A program made the position numbers and the translations under genes. From Patescibacteria group bacterium (GTDB taxonomy: Bacteria > Patescibacteriota > Minisyncoccia > Phycocordibacterales > DATDWN01): a stretch of DNA of 13,026 bases. Shown here one piece after another: positions 1 to 5,967 of the stretch. The stretch spans positions 1 through 13,026 of the forward strand of contig JAUPVF010000009.1 of NCBI GenBank assembly GCA_030917185.1, in the 5' to 3' direction. Every line of letters begins with the position of its first letter. Position 1 is the first letter of the stretch. The notes under the pieces are model-generated. The model worked only from the letters and a program-made list of their open reading frames with translations, did no database searches and was not told the origin of the DNA.

Positions 1-18
1 ACGACGCTCTTCCGATCT
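1..18. other. Illumina adapter remnant at contig end
   Basis: These 18 bases are identical to the last 18 bases of the standard Illumina TruSeq read-1 adapter, ending in CTTCCGATCT. They are a library artefact left on the contig and not genomic sequence. They put a few spurious residues on the truncated end of the aspS reading frame. Genuine DNA starts at about position 19. Confidence 0.96.
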
Positions 19-1040
19 GGTCGTGAAAATGGATTGTGTGTAAATGTCCACTCGGCTTTAGCTGAGTGTCCTGAGCTTGCCGAAGGGCTAGTATCTTCCA
101 CTTTTTCAAAGAAAGGAAAGTCAATAACCCAACAGAATGCAAGCAGGTTTGGATCATTTTTATCCTCACGAATATCTGGCTTATCTGAGTTGTATTTCTC
201 CATTGCCTCTGCATATGATAGTCGTGGAAATGGAATTTGCTGGATTTTCTTTTCTGGATATAAGGCCGTTACCAAATCAATCAGCAGACGTTCATTCAAC
301 GCCATCACATCTTCCCGCTCAACAAAACTCATTTCCAAATCCAATTGCGTAAACTCTGGCTGACGATCTCCCCGGGTATCCTCATCCCGCATACATCGAG
401 CAATCTGAAAATATTTTTCTACACCAGCAGTCATCAACAATTGTTTGTATTGTTGAGGTGATTGTGGAAGCGCGTAGAACTTGCCAGGATATAGTCGGGC
501 AGGCACGACATAGTCACGAGACCCTTCGGGGGTTGATTTGGTCAAGAGAGGTGTCTCAACTTCAATAAAGGATTCGGCATCCAAAAAATCACGAATGAGT
601 TTGATCACTTTGTGTCGGTTACGAATGTTCGCTTGCATACGAGCGGAACGGAGATCAAGATAGCGGTATTTCAAACGAACATCCTCACCCACTGTCCGAG
701 TATCGTCGGATATTTCAAATGGCAACGCATCAGTTTTGTTTAGTACAGCAATCGCGGTGATTTCAAGTTCAACATCACCGTTTAGTATTCCCTCTTTCAC
801 ATTTCGTTCTGGGCGTTTATTTACCGTACCAGTGACAGAGACAACCCATTCGGTACGTATTTCTTTTGCTGTTTCAATTGCCTCTGACTGTGGCAATACA
901 ACACCCTGCACTATACCAGACATGTCTCGAATATCAACAAAAACCATTTTACCTTGGTCACGACGAACTGCAATCCAACCACAAACAATAACTTGTTCGC
1001 CGACATGACCACTCACATCTTTTATATATAGTCGCTTCAT
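19..1040 (-). CDS. aspS: Aspartyl-tRNA synthetase, 3'-truncated by contig end
   Basis: Class II aminoacyl-tRNA synthetase that charges tRNA-Asp (or also tRNA-Asn) in the cytoplasm. About 340 residues are present: an OB-fold anticodon-binding domain (about 1-105, with a CGWIAVRRDQG stretch), then the catalytic core with YRYLDLR (126-132), the TKSTPEGSRDY aspartate-site loop (168-177), ALPQSPQQYKQLLM (190-203) and motif 2 RCMRDEDTRGDRQPEFTQLD (215-234). Motif 3 lies beyond the contig edge. SDKPDIR (285-291) runs within about ten residues into CWVIDFPFFE, so the roughly 130-150-residue insertion (GAD) domain of ordinary bacterial AspRS is absent. A palindromic repeat is read in frame at about residues 317-330. 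An ATG at 1046 lies in frame, but the promoter geometry favours 1040. The gene appears monocistronic. The identification is certain; whether it is discriminating or non-discriminating cannot be told. Confidence 0.95.
49..88. repeat. REP-like palindromic element inside aspS
   Basis: The element has two parts. Positions 49-68 form a hairpin with an 8-bp stem (CACTCGGC against GCTGAGTG, one G-T pair) and a TTTA loop. Positions 70-87 read CCTGAGCTTGCCGAAGGG, a motif I recall as a frequent dispersed repeat in environmental bacterial genomes; I could not check this here. It is translated in frame as part of AspRS (around SPSASSGHSAK), where related enzymes have only a short loop before the HxPF segment. 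It lies about 30 bases from the contig end, as expected if a multicopy repeat broke the assembly. Confidence 0.6.
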
Positions 1041-1046
1041 TCCCAT

Positions 1047-1075
1047 AGTCTACAATACCACTGTTGTTTATTCAA
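1047..1075 (-). promoter_or_regulatory. aspS promoter, probably giving a leaderless mRNA
   Basis: A -35 box TTGAAT (1075-1070) is separated by 17 bp from a -10 box TAGACT (1052-1047). Only 6 nt lie between the -10 box and the ATG at 1040, so transcription would begin at or next to that start codon. No Shine-Dalgarno is present. The upstream in-frame ATG at 1046 would fall before the predicted start site, which is why 1040 was chosen. Confidence 0.55.
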
Positions 1076-1082
1076 GTTATGG

Positions 1083-1108
1083 AAAAGGCGCCACGTTGGT
1101 GGCGCCTT
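1083..1108 (-). terminator. Rho-independent terminator of the 76-residue gene
   Basis: A perfect 10-bp GC-rich stem (AAGGCGCCAC against GTGGCGCCTT) with a 4-nt loop begins 4 nt after the stop codon of the small gene. On the minus strand it is followed by a short T-run (TTTT including the stem end). The T-run is short, but stem strength and position fit a terminator. It also insulates the aspS promoter just downstream. Confidence 0.75.
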
Positions 1109-1112
1109 GGGT

Positions 1113-1343
1113 TTAATTCCGTACATAATGATTATTCGTCAGTCTCCGTGTACGGAGACCTGAAACGAATGTACAAGCACTAGCGGACACTTCGACAGAA
1201 TCCTTGTAGATATTGTAAGTAATCCTTACCACGCCACCGTTGATTTCTTCAACTTTGGCAATGACGGGCTGGTTACCCAGACATCCCATAGGAATTGTTT
1301 TTGGTGCCACAGCAACCACATCTCCTGGTTGGAGTTTTGGCAT
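1113..1343 (-). CDS. Unrecognised 76-residue protein
   Basis: I do not recognise this small basic protein, MPKLQPGDVV...NNHYVRN. It has no signal peptide or membrane segment. Alternating hydrophobic residues and the PGDVVAV and GGVVRITYN stretches suggest a small beta-rich, SH3/KOW-like fold; this is an impression only. The start at 1343 is fixed by a strong Shine-Dalgarno (GGAGGT, 1355-1350) 6 nt upstream. A longer in-frame version from 1439 would overlap the ABC exporter gene and has no such site. A possible promoter (TTGTAC, 16 bp, TATTAT at 1368-1363) lies in the 52-nt gap after the exporter, and a strong terminator follows the stop. The gene therefore looks like an independent, efficiently translated unit. 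A perfect palindrome (1142-1159) sits near its 3' end. Confidence 0.7.
   Translation of the reverse strand: MPKLQPGDVVAVAPKTIPMGCLGNQPVIAKVEEINGGVVRITYNIYKDSVEVSASACTFVSGLRTRRLTNNHYVRN
1142..1159. repeat. Perfect inverted repeat inside the 76-residue gene
   Basis: GTCTCCGT and ACGGAGAC are exact reverse complements separated by 2 bases (GT), an 18-bp near-perfect palindrome. It lies in the last third of the small gene, about 35 bp before its terminator. It could be an mRNA 3' hairpin or a DNA-binding site, or simply chance; a 2-base loop is too tight for RNA, so about two closing pairs would open. Confidence 0.5.
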
Positions 1344-1381
1344 TGTGTTACCTCCGGAAATAATAATACACCTCCCAAAAA

Positions 1382-1393
1382 TTAGTACAACTT
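1382..1393. repeat. 12-bp direct repeat, copy downstream of the ABC exporter
   Basis: TTAGTACAACTT occurs here, 2 bases after the exporter stop codon in transcription order, and identically at 3194-3205, just upstream of the exporter start. The two copies bracket the gene almost exactly. The minus-strand reading AAGTTGTACTAA equals the last 12 nt of trpS. Confidence 0.6.
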
Positions 1394-1395
1394 TT

Positions 1396-3183
1396 TTATT
1401 TTTTGAATCTTTTAGCTTGTAGCGTATAGAGTTCGGCATACATTCCCTTCCTGTTCATTAATTCTTTATGATTACCTTCCTCAATTAATTTTCCTTTATC
1501 TAAAACAAATATCTTGTCGCATTCTGAAATAGTCGAAAAATCATGTGATATAAGTAGTGCGGTAGTATTTTTTGACAAATTTTCAATTGAATCAAATATT
1601 TTTGCCTCTGACTCTGCATCAACTGATGCAGTTGGCTCATCGAGAATCATCACACGCCCATCACGATATAATATTTTTGCAATAGATAATTTTTGTCTTT
1701 GCCCTTTTGAGGGTTCTACCCCAGCAAATTCTACACCAATTTGTTGTTCGTATTTATCTTTCCACTCTTCAATAAATACATGAGATTGACTTACGTGTGC
1801 AGCCTCAACGACTTTTGTAAGATTGATTGATGAATTAGGGCGTCCAATTGCAATTGCATCTTTTGTAACAAAATCATAACTTGCATAATCCTGAAACATT
1901 ACTGCAAGATATGACCACCATTCTTTTATTGAGATATCTTTCAAATCAATACCATTAATTAAAATTCTACCCTCTGTTGGATCGTAAATTCTACACAATA
2001 ATTTAACCAACGTCGTTTTTCCCGCACCATTATTTCCTACTAATCCAATATTATCACCAGATCTAAAAGTTAAATTAATATTTCTCAGACTCCATTTATC
2101 AGAATTATGATACTTAAAACCAATTTTTTCAAAAACTATTTCTGGTGCAGTTTCAAGGTCAAGTGTTATAGGTTTTTTTGATTCAAGAATAGTTGGTTTA
2201 GTATCCACAACCTCCATCATGTCTTTGACAATCAAATGGACATCAAACTGTTCCGAGATATTAGTTAACAGAGAACTAATGGAAGCCCGAACATTTGAAA
2301 GTGTTCCTAACATATATACCAAACCACCAACTGGAACTCTTCCACTTATAACTTCTTGCATAACCAGAAAAAGACCCGCACCAAAACCTACAAAGGCGAT
2401 AACATCAGTAAGTGAAGTTGAAAATAGTTTCGATTTTTCTGTTTTTAGTTGAATATTTGCAAAATCAACTAAAATTTGTCTCATCCAATCAAGTATTTTG
2501 TTACCCGATTGTAAAAGTTTTGTTTCAATAAGTAGAGTTCTAAACGTTACATGTTGTCTGAGGTCACTTAATCGACGTAATGCAGGCGAATCTTTTTGCC
2601 AAATACTCCAACCCCATGATGCATATTTAATATCAACCAAAAAACTTGGGATGGCTGATAATATAACACATAAATATACGAATAAATTAAAATGAATCGC
2701 TAAAATAGTACCAAACAATAACCCAGTGAGTGACTGTAAAGCATTAAATTGACCTGATGTAAGACCAAACAATGGATTAATACCATTACGAAAAGATCTC
2801 TGCAGTAAATCTTGAAATTTTGGGTCTTCATAATGAGCAATATCTATTTGCTCACGAACTTTCATAAAATATAATTCAATATCTGTCTGAAACTTAAGAT
2901 TCCATCGTCTTCTTATATATGTTTGAATATTACCCAAAAAGGTTGGTAATGAACTAATAAAAGCATAGAGAAAAATAATATACCAAATACCTTCATATAC
3001 ACCAGTTTTTGCACCGATAAAAATATCATTGACTAGTTTCCCAAGTAGATATGAACTTGCATAAGGAATACAAGCAGAGATAATAACTACAAAAAAAATC
3101 AAAGAAGTTTCTTTCGGTACAAACTTAAAAGCGTGACCGAGTGAAAATCGTACACTTTTTAAGTATTCCTTAAAATTTTTCAT
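1396..3183 (-). CDS. ABC exporter, fused membrane and ATPase domains, degenerate signature motif
   Basis: Half-size type-IV ABC exporter (595 residues) that would act as a dimer in the cytoplasmic membrane, exporting an unknown substrate. The membrane domain covers about residues 1-320, with hydrophobic helices near 27-48, 66-84, 150-180 and 258-292. The ATPase domain covers about 345-595: Walker A GNNGAGKTT (383-391), Q-loop Q431, Walker B VMILDEPT with D515 and E516, and H-loop H547. The ABC signature is EPSKGQRQ (490-497) instead of LSGGQ; serine, the second glycine and glutamine are kept. It begins 10 nt after the trpS stop with no Shine-Dalgarno, and it is visibly more AT-rich than trpS. 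A 12-bp direct repeat flanks it, suggesting insertion next to trpS. No peptidase domain is present and no substrate gene is recognisable nearby. Confidence 0.93.
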   Translation of the reverse strand: MKNFKEYLKSVRFSLGHAFKFVPKETSLIFFVVIISACIPYASSYLLGKLVNDIFIGAKTGVYEGIWYIIFLYAFISSLPTFLGNIQTYIRRRWNLKFQTDIELYFMKVREQIDIAHYEDPKFQDLLQRSFRNGINPLFGLTSGQFNALQSLTGLLFGTILAIHFNLFVYLCVILSAIPSFLVDIKYASWGWSIWQKDSPALRRLSDLRQHVTFRTLLIETKLLQSGNKILDWMRQILVDFANIQLKTEKSKLFSTSLTDVIAFVGFGAGLFLVMQEVISGRVPVGGLVYMLGTLSNVRASISSLLTNISEQFDVHLIVKDMMEVVDTKPTILESKKPITLDLETAPEIVFEKIGFKYHNSDKWSLRNINLTFRSGDNIGLVGNNGAGKTTLVKLLCRIYDPTEGRILINGIDLKDISIKEWWSYLAVMFQDYASYDFVTKDAIAIGRPNSSINLTKVVEAAHVSQSHVFIEEWKDKYEQQIGVEFAGVEPSKGQRQKLSIAKILYRDGRVMILDEPTASVDAESEAKIFDSIENLSKNTTALLISHDFSTISECDKIFVLDKGKLIEEGNHKELMNRKGMYAELYTLQAKRFKK

Positions 3184-3193
3184 TTATATAATG

Positions 3194-3205
3194 TTAGTAC
3201 AACTT
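3194..3205. repeat. 12-bp direct repeat, copy at the end of trpS
   Basis: TTAGTACAACTT overlaps the last codons and stop of trpS (VKLY-stop). It is the partner of the copy at 1382-1393. If the exporter was inserted with target duplication, this would be the original copy. Confidence 0.6.
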
Positions 3206-4177
3206 CACTCCAATTGCTTCACGAACTGCCTCCATTTTGCGTTCTGCTTTTTGTTTCGCTCGTTTACCTCCTTCTCGCAATACATCCAAAACAAAATCTG
3301 TGTCATGTGCCAGTTGTTCTCGTTTTTCTCGCAATGGTGCAATAAAAGCATCAATATGCTCTATCAACAATTCTTTAGATTCTTTGTGGCCCATACCTCC
3401 CTTTCGGTATCGTTCACCGAGCTCGTACAATTCCCCATGATCTGAAAATAATTTATGCAGTTTGTACACATTGTCCTCATCTGGATTTCGTGGTTCGTCA
3501 ATTGGTTTGGAATCTGTTGGAATGGACATAACAGCTTTAGTAATTTCCTCACGAGTTGCGAATAATGGAATCGTATTGCCATAACTTTTACTCATTTTTC
3601 GTCCATCAGTACCAGGAACAACAGCAACATGTTCCAAAATCTTTGCTTCTGGTAATTTGAATGTATCTGTATCAAAAATGAAATTAAATTTTTGGGCAGT
3701 GTCTCGAGCGTATTCTACGTGCTGTTTTTGATCTTGACCAACAGGTACAATATCGGTGTCATGCAATAAAATATCCGCAGCCATTAACATTGGGTAATTA
3801 AATGTACCAACATTTATTTCTTTGTCTTTTGCTTCGGCGTCTTTGTATGCATGCGCACGTTGCAAATATGGCATGGTGGTAATGGTGTCAAAAATCCACG
3901 TCAATTCAGCATGTTCTGGAACATCAGACTGTTTGAAAATAATTGATTTCTGTGGATCAATACCGAGGGCTAAATAATCAATCGCAACATCCAAGATATT
4001 TTGTGCCATTTCAGATTTATTCTGTACCAAGTTAAGAGCATGATAGTCAGCAATCATGTAAATTGCAGTGTAATCATTTTGCATATCAACAAACTGCTTC
4101 ATTGCACCGAAATAGTTGCCAATATGGGGTCTGCCTGTCGGCTTTACCCCTGAAAGTAAGGTTTTTTTGGTTGACAT
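3194..4177 (-). CDS. trpS: Tryptophanyl-tRNA synthetase
   Basis: Class I aminoacyl-tRNA synthetase that charges tRNA-Trp with tryptophan. The 327-residue length is normal for bacterial TrpRS. The ATP-binding HIGH-type motif appears as PTGRPHIGNY (13-22), the fold continues through the AADILLHDTDIVPVGQDQKQHVE segment (133-155), and the KMSKS loop is intact in GRKMSKSYGN (192-201). The lysine-rich C-terminal end is typical. I place the start at 4177 (MSTKKTLLSG), which matches the family N-terminus; an in-frame ATG at 4201 would add eight atypical residues and lies upstream of the predicted promoter. A -10 box lies 6 nt before 4177. The ABC exporter follows after 10 nt and may be co-transcribed. 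Confidence 0.96.
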   Translation of the reverse strand: MSTKKTLLSGVKPTGRPHIGNYFGAMKQFVDMQNDYTAIYMIADYHALNLVQNKSEMAQNILDVAIDYLALGIDPQKSIIFKQSDVPEHAELTWIFDTITTMPYLQRAHAYKDAEAKDKEINVGTFNYPMLMAADILLHDTDIVPVGQDQKQHVEYARDTAQKFNFIFDTDTFKLPEAKILEHVAVVPGTDGRKMSKSYGNTIPLFATREEITKAVMSIPTDSKPIDEPRNPDEDNVYKLHKLFSDHGELYELGERYRKGGMGHKESKELLIEHIDAFIAPLREKREQLAHDTDFVLDVLREGGKRAKQKAERKMEAVREAIGVKLY

Positions 4178-4183
4178 ATATGC

Positions 4184-4192
4184 ATTGTAGCA
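4184..4192 (-). promoter_or_regulatory. trpS extended -10 element
   Basis: The minus strand reads TGC TACAAT, an extended -10 (TGn plus hexamer), ending 6 nt before the trpS ATG at 4177. Only a weak -35-like TTTCAT lies about 18 bp further upstream. Transcription would start at or beside the start codon, so the mRNA would be leaderless. Confidence 0.5.
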
Positions 4193-4307
4193 AATTATCA
4201 AAAATTATGAAATATAATAACTATCCCAACCTCTTGATTACAGATTCTCTGATGCAACAAGTTCATTCATATCCATTTCTTACCAGAAGAACCTGAGGGT
4301 GGGCTAC

Positions 4308-4338
4308 AAAAAGGCCACGGGATTTTCACCCCGTGGCC
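4308..4338 (-). terminator. Strong rho-independent terminator of the 272-residue gene
   Basis: A perfect 9-bp stem (GGCCACGGG, 4313-4321, against CCCGTGGCC, 4330-4338) with an 8-base loop is followed on the minus strand by TTTTT (4312-4308). It starts 17 nt after the stop at 4356. This is the clearest terminator in the window. The 4202-4307 gap between it and trpS holds nothing else I can identify. Confidence 0.9.
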
Positions 4339-4355
4339 TGTATTGGGCTTCCTTC

Positions 4356-5174
4356 TTATTTTGTTATCTCTTCTTTCGCTTGCGCACGACGCATGACGTG
4401 AACTGCGAGAGGAGCAACTTTGTTGTTGCTCTTGAAGATGGCTATACGCTCTTCCTGCGTTTTCGGCCACCGTGTGATCACATCTTCGATCATATTGAAT
4501 GCTGTCGGCAGATTTGCCTCAACCGACTGAATGCCTGCTTCGAGAGCAAGGTTGTCGTCGTCGCCCGCAACGAACGTGATACTGACCTCCATACCCTTTT
4601 TCTTGGGACGAGCGAAGGTAAACATGGTGCGACCTGCCATAACGAACGTGCGGAGTTCGGTTGAACCGAACTTACCCTTCATGCCACGTTCGCTCTCATC
4701 ACGGATGATCTCGAACAGACCTTGACCGTAGACAAGACGGAGAAACTTATCGAACATACCCTGAAGAGCAGTGCTCTGCGCATGACAATAAGCGTCCACC
4801 TTGTCTTCGATCCACCGCTCACCGACGACTGCCGACAGAACGTAGCGAAGGACGTTGATCCCAGCACCTTGCTCGAGGATGTTCTCGCCGAGTTCCATCA
4901 AGTTGACGGGCGAACGACCAGTGCTCTGTTCATATCGCTGACGATAGAGAACTGCGAGATCGTCCGTACCTGTCCTCATCGCTTCCCATGCGTCCACAGC
5001 AAGCTGGGGAAGGTAATGAGCGATGTCGTAGAAGTCGTACTTCTCGTCGCTGGGAATAGTGAGATTTTCGAGCCACCCGTGAAAGAATTGGGCGAAAGCA
5101 ACCTCGCCTTTGACCCGGATTTTTCCATGTTTGATGTGAGTATCCAGTCGAGAGAGAACCTGTATCTTCTTCAT
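4356..5174 (-). CDS. Unrecognised 272-residue soluble protein
   Basis: I do not recognise this protein (MKKIQVLSRLDTHIKHGKIR...AKEEITK). It looks soluble, with no signal peptide, membrane helix or familiar nucleotide-binding motif. The N-terminal half is mostly helical in character; the middle (about 165-205) is basic and probably strand-rich (GKFGSTELRTFVMAGRTMFTFARPKKKGMEVSITFVAGDDD); the C-terminus is helical and charged. The start at 5174 is fixed by AAGGAG (5188-5183) 8 nt upstream. The gene is visibly richer in G+C than its neighbours, with many codons ending in C (ATC, GAC, TTC, CTC), so it is either recently acquired or codon-optimised for high expression. It has its own near-consensus promoter and terminator and belongs to no operon. 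Long plus-strand frames opposite it appear to be shadows. Confidence 0.8.
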   Translation of the reverse strand: MKKIQVLSRLDTHIKHGKIRVKGEVAFAQFFHGWLENLTIPSDEKYDFYDIAHYLPQLAVDAWEAMRTGTDDLAVLYRQRYEQSTGRSPVNLMELGENILEQGAGINVLRYVLSAVVGERWIEDKVDAYCHAQSTALQGMFDKFLRLVYGQGLFEIIRDESERGMKGKFGSTELRTFVMAGRTMFTFARPKKKGMEVSITFVAGDDDNLALEAGIQSVEANLPTAFNMIEDVITRWPKTQEERIAIFKSNNKVAPLAVHVMRRAQAKEEITK

Positions 5175-5182
5175 TGTCTGAG

Positions 5183-5188
5183 CTCCTT
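5183..5188 (-). promoter_or_regulatory. Canonical Shine-Dalgarno of the 272-residue gene
   Basis: AAGGAG stands 8 nt before the ATG at 5174. It is notable because most genes in this window have no recognisable Shine-Dalgarno. It fixes the start of the unknown gene. Confidence 0.75.
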
Positions 5189-5221
5189 CATAAGAGGAAT
5201 TGGTAATGTACTACTGAACAC

Positions 5222-5250
5222 ATAATATCATTTATATAAATGTGTGTCAA
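5222..5250 (-). promoter_or_regulatory. Near-consensus sigma70 promoter
   Basis: A perfect -35 TTGACA (5250-5245) is followed after the optimal 17 bp by TATTAT (5227-5222), one mismatch from the -10 consensus. The predicted start is near 5215, giving a leader of about 40 nt that carries the Shine-Dalgarno of the 272-residue gene. It is the best promoter in the window. The spacer contains the palindrome-like ATTTATATAAAT, which might bind a regulator. Confidence 0.8.
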
Positions 5251-5270
5251 TATCGCCTAAAAATATGGCT

Positions 5271-5954
5271 CTATTTCTTCATATACGCAAGCCAAAAGTT
5301 GCGTTTGTAGGAACGATTGTTCATACGGGAATAACTTGTCTTTTTTTCAAGATGCATAATAGTAAAATATTTTTCGTATGTAGACACAAAATCATTTTTG
5401 GTCCAGACTCGTTCAGTAATACCAACCCCGGGTAATATGTAGGTGTCTTTCTCCTCCCCTTTTGAATGTTCTAACAAATGTTTAGCATTTTGATCGCCAT
5501 CCTTGCACAACGCTTTTACAAAAAAATATCCACCAGAACGTAATACCCGATGAGTTTCCGCCAAATATATTTCTCGCTCTCGTTCTGATAATGAATTTGA
5601 TGATGTTATATCCAACATAATATCAACTGAACTGTCTGCTATTGGAAAAATATCTCCGATACTTTGTTTTTTATATTCAATGTGCAACCCAGCATTGTCT
5701 GCATTCTCTTTTCCAATTGTAATTGCTGTTTTAGATATTTCAAAACCGGTAACGCTTGCACCAAGTTCCGCAAAATAATATGAATTTCGTCCAGTACCAG
5801 ACCCAAGGTCTAATACTGTTGTACCACCAATATCAATTCCTTGCTCTTTTTTCAAATATGTTACAAAACGAACCACATCTGCCTGCGGTTTATTATCCTT
5901 AGTGAGTAGTTGTGATTGCCTGTATTCCCTATCCCATGCAGATTCTTGTGCCAT
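5271..5954 (-). CDS. Class I SAM-dependent methyltransferase
   Basis: Cytoplasmic methyltransferase of 227 residues with the Rossmann-like methyltransferase fold. Motif I is VLDLGSGTGRN (47-57), the acidic end of strand 2 is E72 in GFEIS, the post-I strand is VDIMLDITSSNSL (110-122), and HRVLRSGGYFFVK (135-147) is the usual strand before the C-terminal part. The substrate cannot be read from the sequence; the type is broad (UbiE/Methyltransf_11-like) and may act on a small molecule, lipid or protein. The gene starts 8 nt after the histidine-kinase stop and is last in the long array. A TATAAT lies 7 nt before its ATG, so it may also have its own leaderless transcript. The GTP-like motif of rRNA methyltransferases and the NPPY motif of N6-adenine enzymes are absent. 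Confidence 0.88.
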   Translation of the reverse strand: MAQESAWDREYRQSQLLTKDNKPQADVVRFVTYLKKEQGIDIGGTTVLDLGSGTGRNSYYFAELGASVTGFEISKTAITIGKENADNAGLHIEYKKQSIGDIFPIADSSVDIMLDITSSNSLSEREREIYLAETHRVLRSGGYFFVKALCKDGDQNAKHLLEHSKGEEKDTYILPGVGITERVWTKNDFVSTYEKYFTIMHLEKKTSYSRMNNRSYKRNFWLAYMKK

Positions 5955-5961
5955 AGCAGGT

Positions 5962-5967
5962 ATTATA
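5962..5967 (-). promoter_or_regulatory. -10-like TATAAT before the methyltransferase gene
   Basis: A perfect TATAAT overlaps the stop codon of the histidine-kinase gene and ends 7 nt before the methyltransferase ATG at 5954. There is no good -35 at 17 bp; TTGAAT occurs with 15-bp spacing. It would give a leaderless internal transcript. Confidence 0.4.

Noticed and set aside
523..533. CCCTTCGGGGG in aspS as another copy of the palindromic repeat
   Set aside because: It encodes the conserved STPEGSRD motif of AspRS, so the similarity is due to coding constraint.
34..1008. Plus-strand frames opposite aspS (109 and 90 codons)
   Set aside because: They are antisense to an unambiguous AspRS coding sequence and resemble no protein family.
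1344..1439. Longer version of the small protein starting at 1439 (108 residues)
   Set aside because: It would overlap the exporter's 3' end by 44 nt and lacks a ribosome-binding site, whereas the ATG at 1343 has GGAGGT at ideal spacing. A second GGAGGT-like site at about 1371-1376 has no start codon at proper spacing.
4178..4201. Longer trpS start at 4201
   Set aside because: The extra residues MIICYNAY are atypical for TrpRS and the stretch contains the extended -10 box.
4299..5225. Two long open frames on the plus strand (121 and 167 codons) opposite the 272-residue gene
   Set aside because: They lie antisense to a gene with promoter, Shine-Dalgarno and terminator, have no ribosome-binding site or coherent protein character, and are explained by the low stop-codon density of this G+C-richer segment.
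5244..5272. Possible terminator after the methyltransferase gene
   Set aside because: Only a 3-bp GCC/GGC pairing is visible with no T-run after it; too weak to call.
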